Origin: Ralstonia sp. TCR112 | GTDB lineage: Bacteria > Pseudomonadota > Gammaproteobacteria > Burkholderiales > Burkholderiaceae | Length of the DNA stretch: 64,000 nt | Assembly (NCBI RefSeq): GCF_007997035.1 | Contig: NZ_VOSS01000006.1 | Span: 1 to 64,000, forward strand | Direction: 5' to 3' | In this document: piece by piece, positions 63,745 to 64,000 of the stretch | Position numbering within the stretch: position 1 is the stretch's first letter | Layout: each line of letters starts with the position of its first letter | Position numbers and translations under genes: made by a program | The notes under the pieces: model-generated | What the model was told of the DNA's origin: nothing | Seen by the model: only the letters and a program-made list of their open reading frames with translations | Database searches by the model: none

Positions 63745-64000
63745 GCCGCAGACCGATCTGGGTGCCGTGGAGCATGGCCGGCCCGGCGCTGGCGCTCTTC
63801 GGCGTGATGCTGTTCGTGCCCCTCGCGCTGAGCGTGATGCTGTCGTTCAACGCGTTCGACGCCGACAAGGGCCCGATTGCGGGCACCTTCACGTTTGCGC
63901 ACTACCTGCACGTAGTGCAAGACCCGTACTACTACGAAATCTTCTGGCGCACGCTGCGCGTCTCGGCGCTCGTGACGCTGATCTGCATCGTGATCGGCGC
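63741..64000 (+). CDS. ABC transporter permease, PotB-like (partial, cut by window end)
   Basis: Only the first 86 codons are present. The start MSRRPIWVPWSMAGPALALF shows one membrane helix (about residues 12-35) after a short basic N-terminus, then a periplasmic loop and the beginning of a second helix. It overlaps the ATPase gene by ATGA. The pattern fits the first permease of a polyamine-type importer. The rest lies outside. Confidence 0.85.

Overview
The window looks like part of a Ralstonia-type genome (Burkholderiaceae, Betaproteobacteria). This rests on the high G+C, the gene order of the flagellar clusters, a Burkholderiales-type trimeric porin, a short MvaT/H-NS-like protein of the Burkholderia/Ralstonia form, and the mix of LysR, IclR, GntR and AtuA/CitMHS genes. 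In known Ralstonia genomes such flagellar clusters lie on the second replicon (megaplasmid/chromosome 2). That placement is an inference from general knowledge, not something the sequence shows.

Layout. 0.1-2 kb: a PAS-GGDEF-EAL cyclic-di-GMP enzyme on the minus strand. 2.3-6.7 kb: fliLMNOPQR, encoding the switch and export gate. 6.7-8.9 kb: a frameshifted SDR reductase, a membrane protein and a YoaK-type membrane protein. 8.9-19.7 kb: flgBCDEFGHIJ and flgKL on the minus strand (rod, hook, rings, hook-filament junction), divergent from flgA-flgM-flgN (20-22 kb). A near-consensus sigma-28 promoter precedes flgM and a weaker candidate precedes flgK. 22-26.5 kb: an orphan LuxR-type regulator with a degenerate receiver, a porin, a GntR/UTRA regulator, an H-NS-like protein and a small membrane protein. 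26.7-29.4 kb: a second GGDEF-EAL gene broken by a frameshift. 29.6-30.6 kb: a 1-kb gene-free stretch with a cluster of DnaA boxes and degenerate short repeats.

30.6-34.5 kb: a molybdenum hydroxylase locus (iorA, frameshifted iorB), Ohr peroxidase and a MocA-like cytidylyltransferase. 34.5-36.9 kb: leuA preceded by a possible leucine attenuation leader. 37-42 kb: a metal-handling block with a Cys-rich four-helix-bundle protein, CadR, a DUF4139 protein, and a Cd/Zn/Pb P-type ATPase. The ATPase gene has a perfect MerR-family operator but has lost its actuator (TGES) segment. 42-46.6 kb: RBBP9/YdeN-type hydrolase, CitMHS transporter, AtuA-like protein with its small partner, LysR. 46.7-50.3 kb: universal stress protein, an NTF2-like/nitronate monooxygenase pair behind a perfect dyad operator, PadR regulator and LysE exporter. 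50.4-56.4 kb: MCP, ArsR/SRPBCC pair, and a large Cache-PAS-GGDEF diguanylate cyclase. 56.5-61.7 kb: LysR divergent from a three-gene pathway (2-oxoadipate dioxygenase HglS, PLP aminotransferase, D-2-hydroxyglutarate dehydrogenase) that fits 2-aminoadipate to 2-oxoglutarate catabolism. 61.6-64 kb: IclR and the start of a polyamine-type ABC transporter that runs off the window.

Four genes carry disruptions: SDR reductase, GGDEF-EAL, iorB, P-type ATPase. Three are 1-2 base slips in short C or GC runs and may be sequencing errors. The ATPase change removes about 34 codons and looks like a true deletion. Nothing here resembles a CRISPR array, prophage, insertion sequence, tRNA or rRNA.
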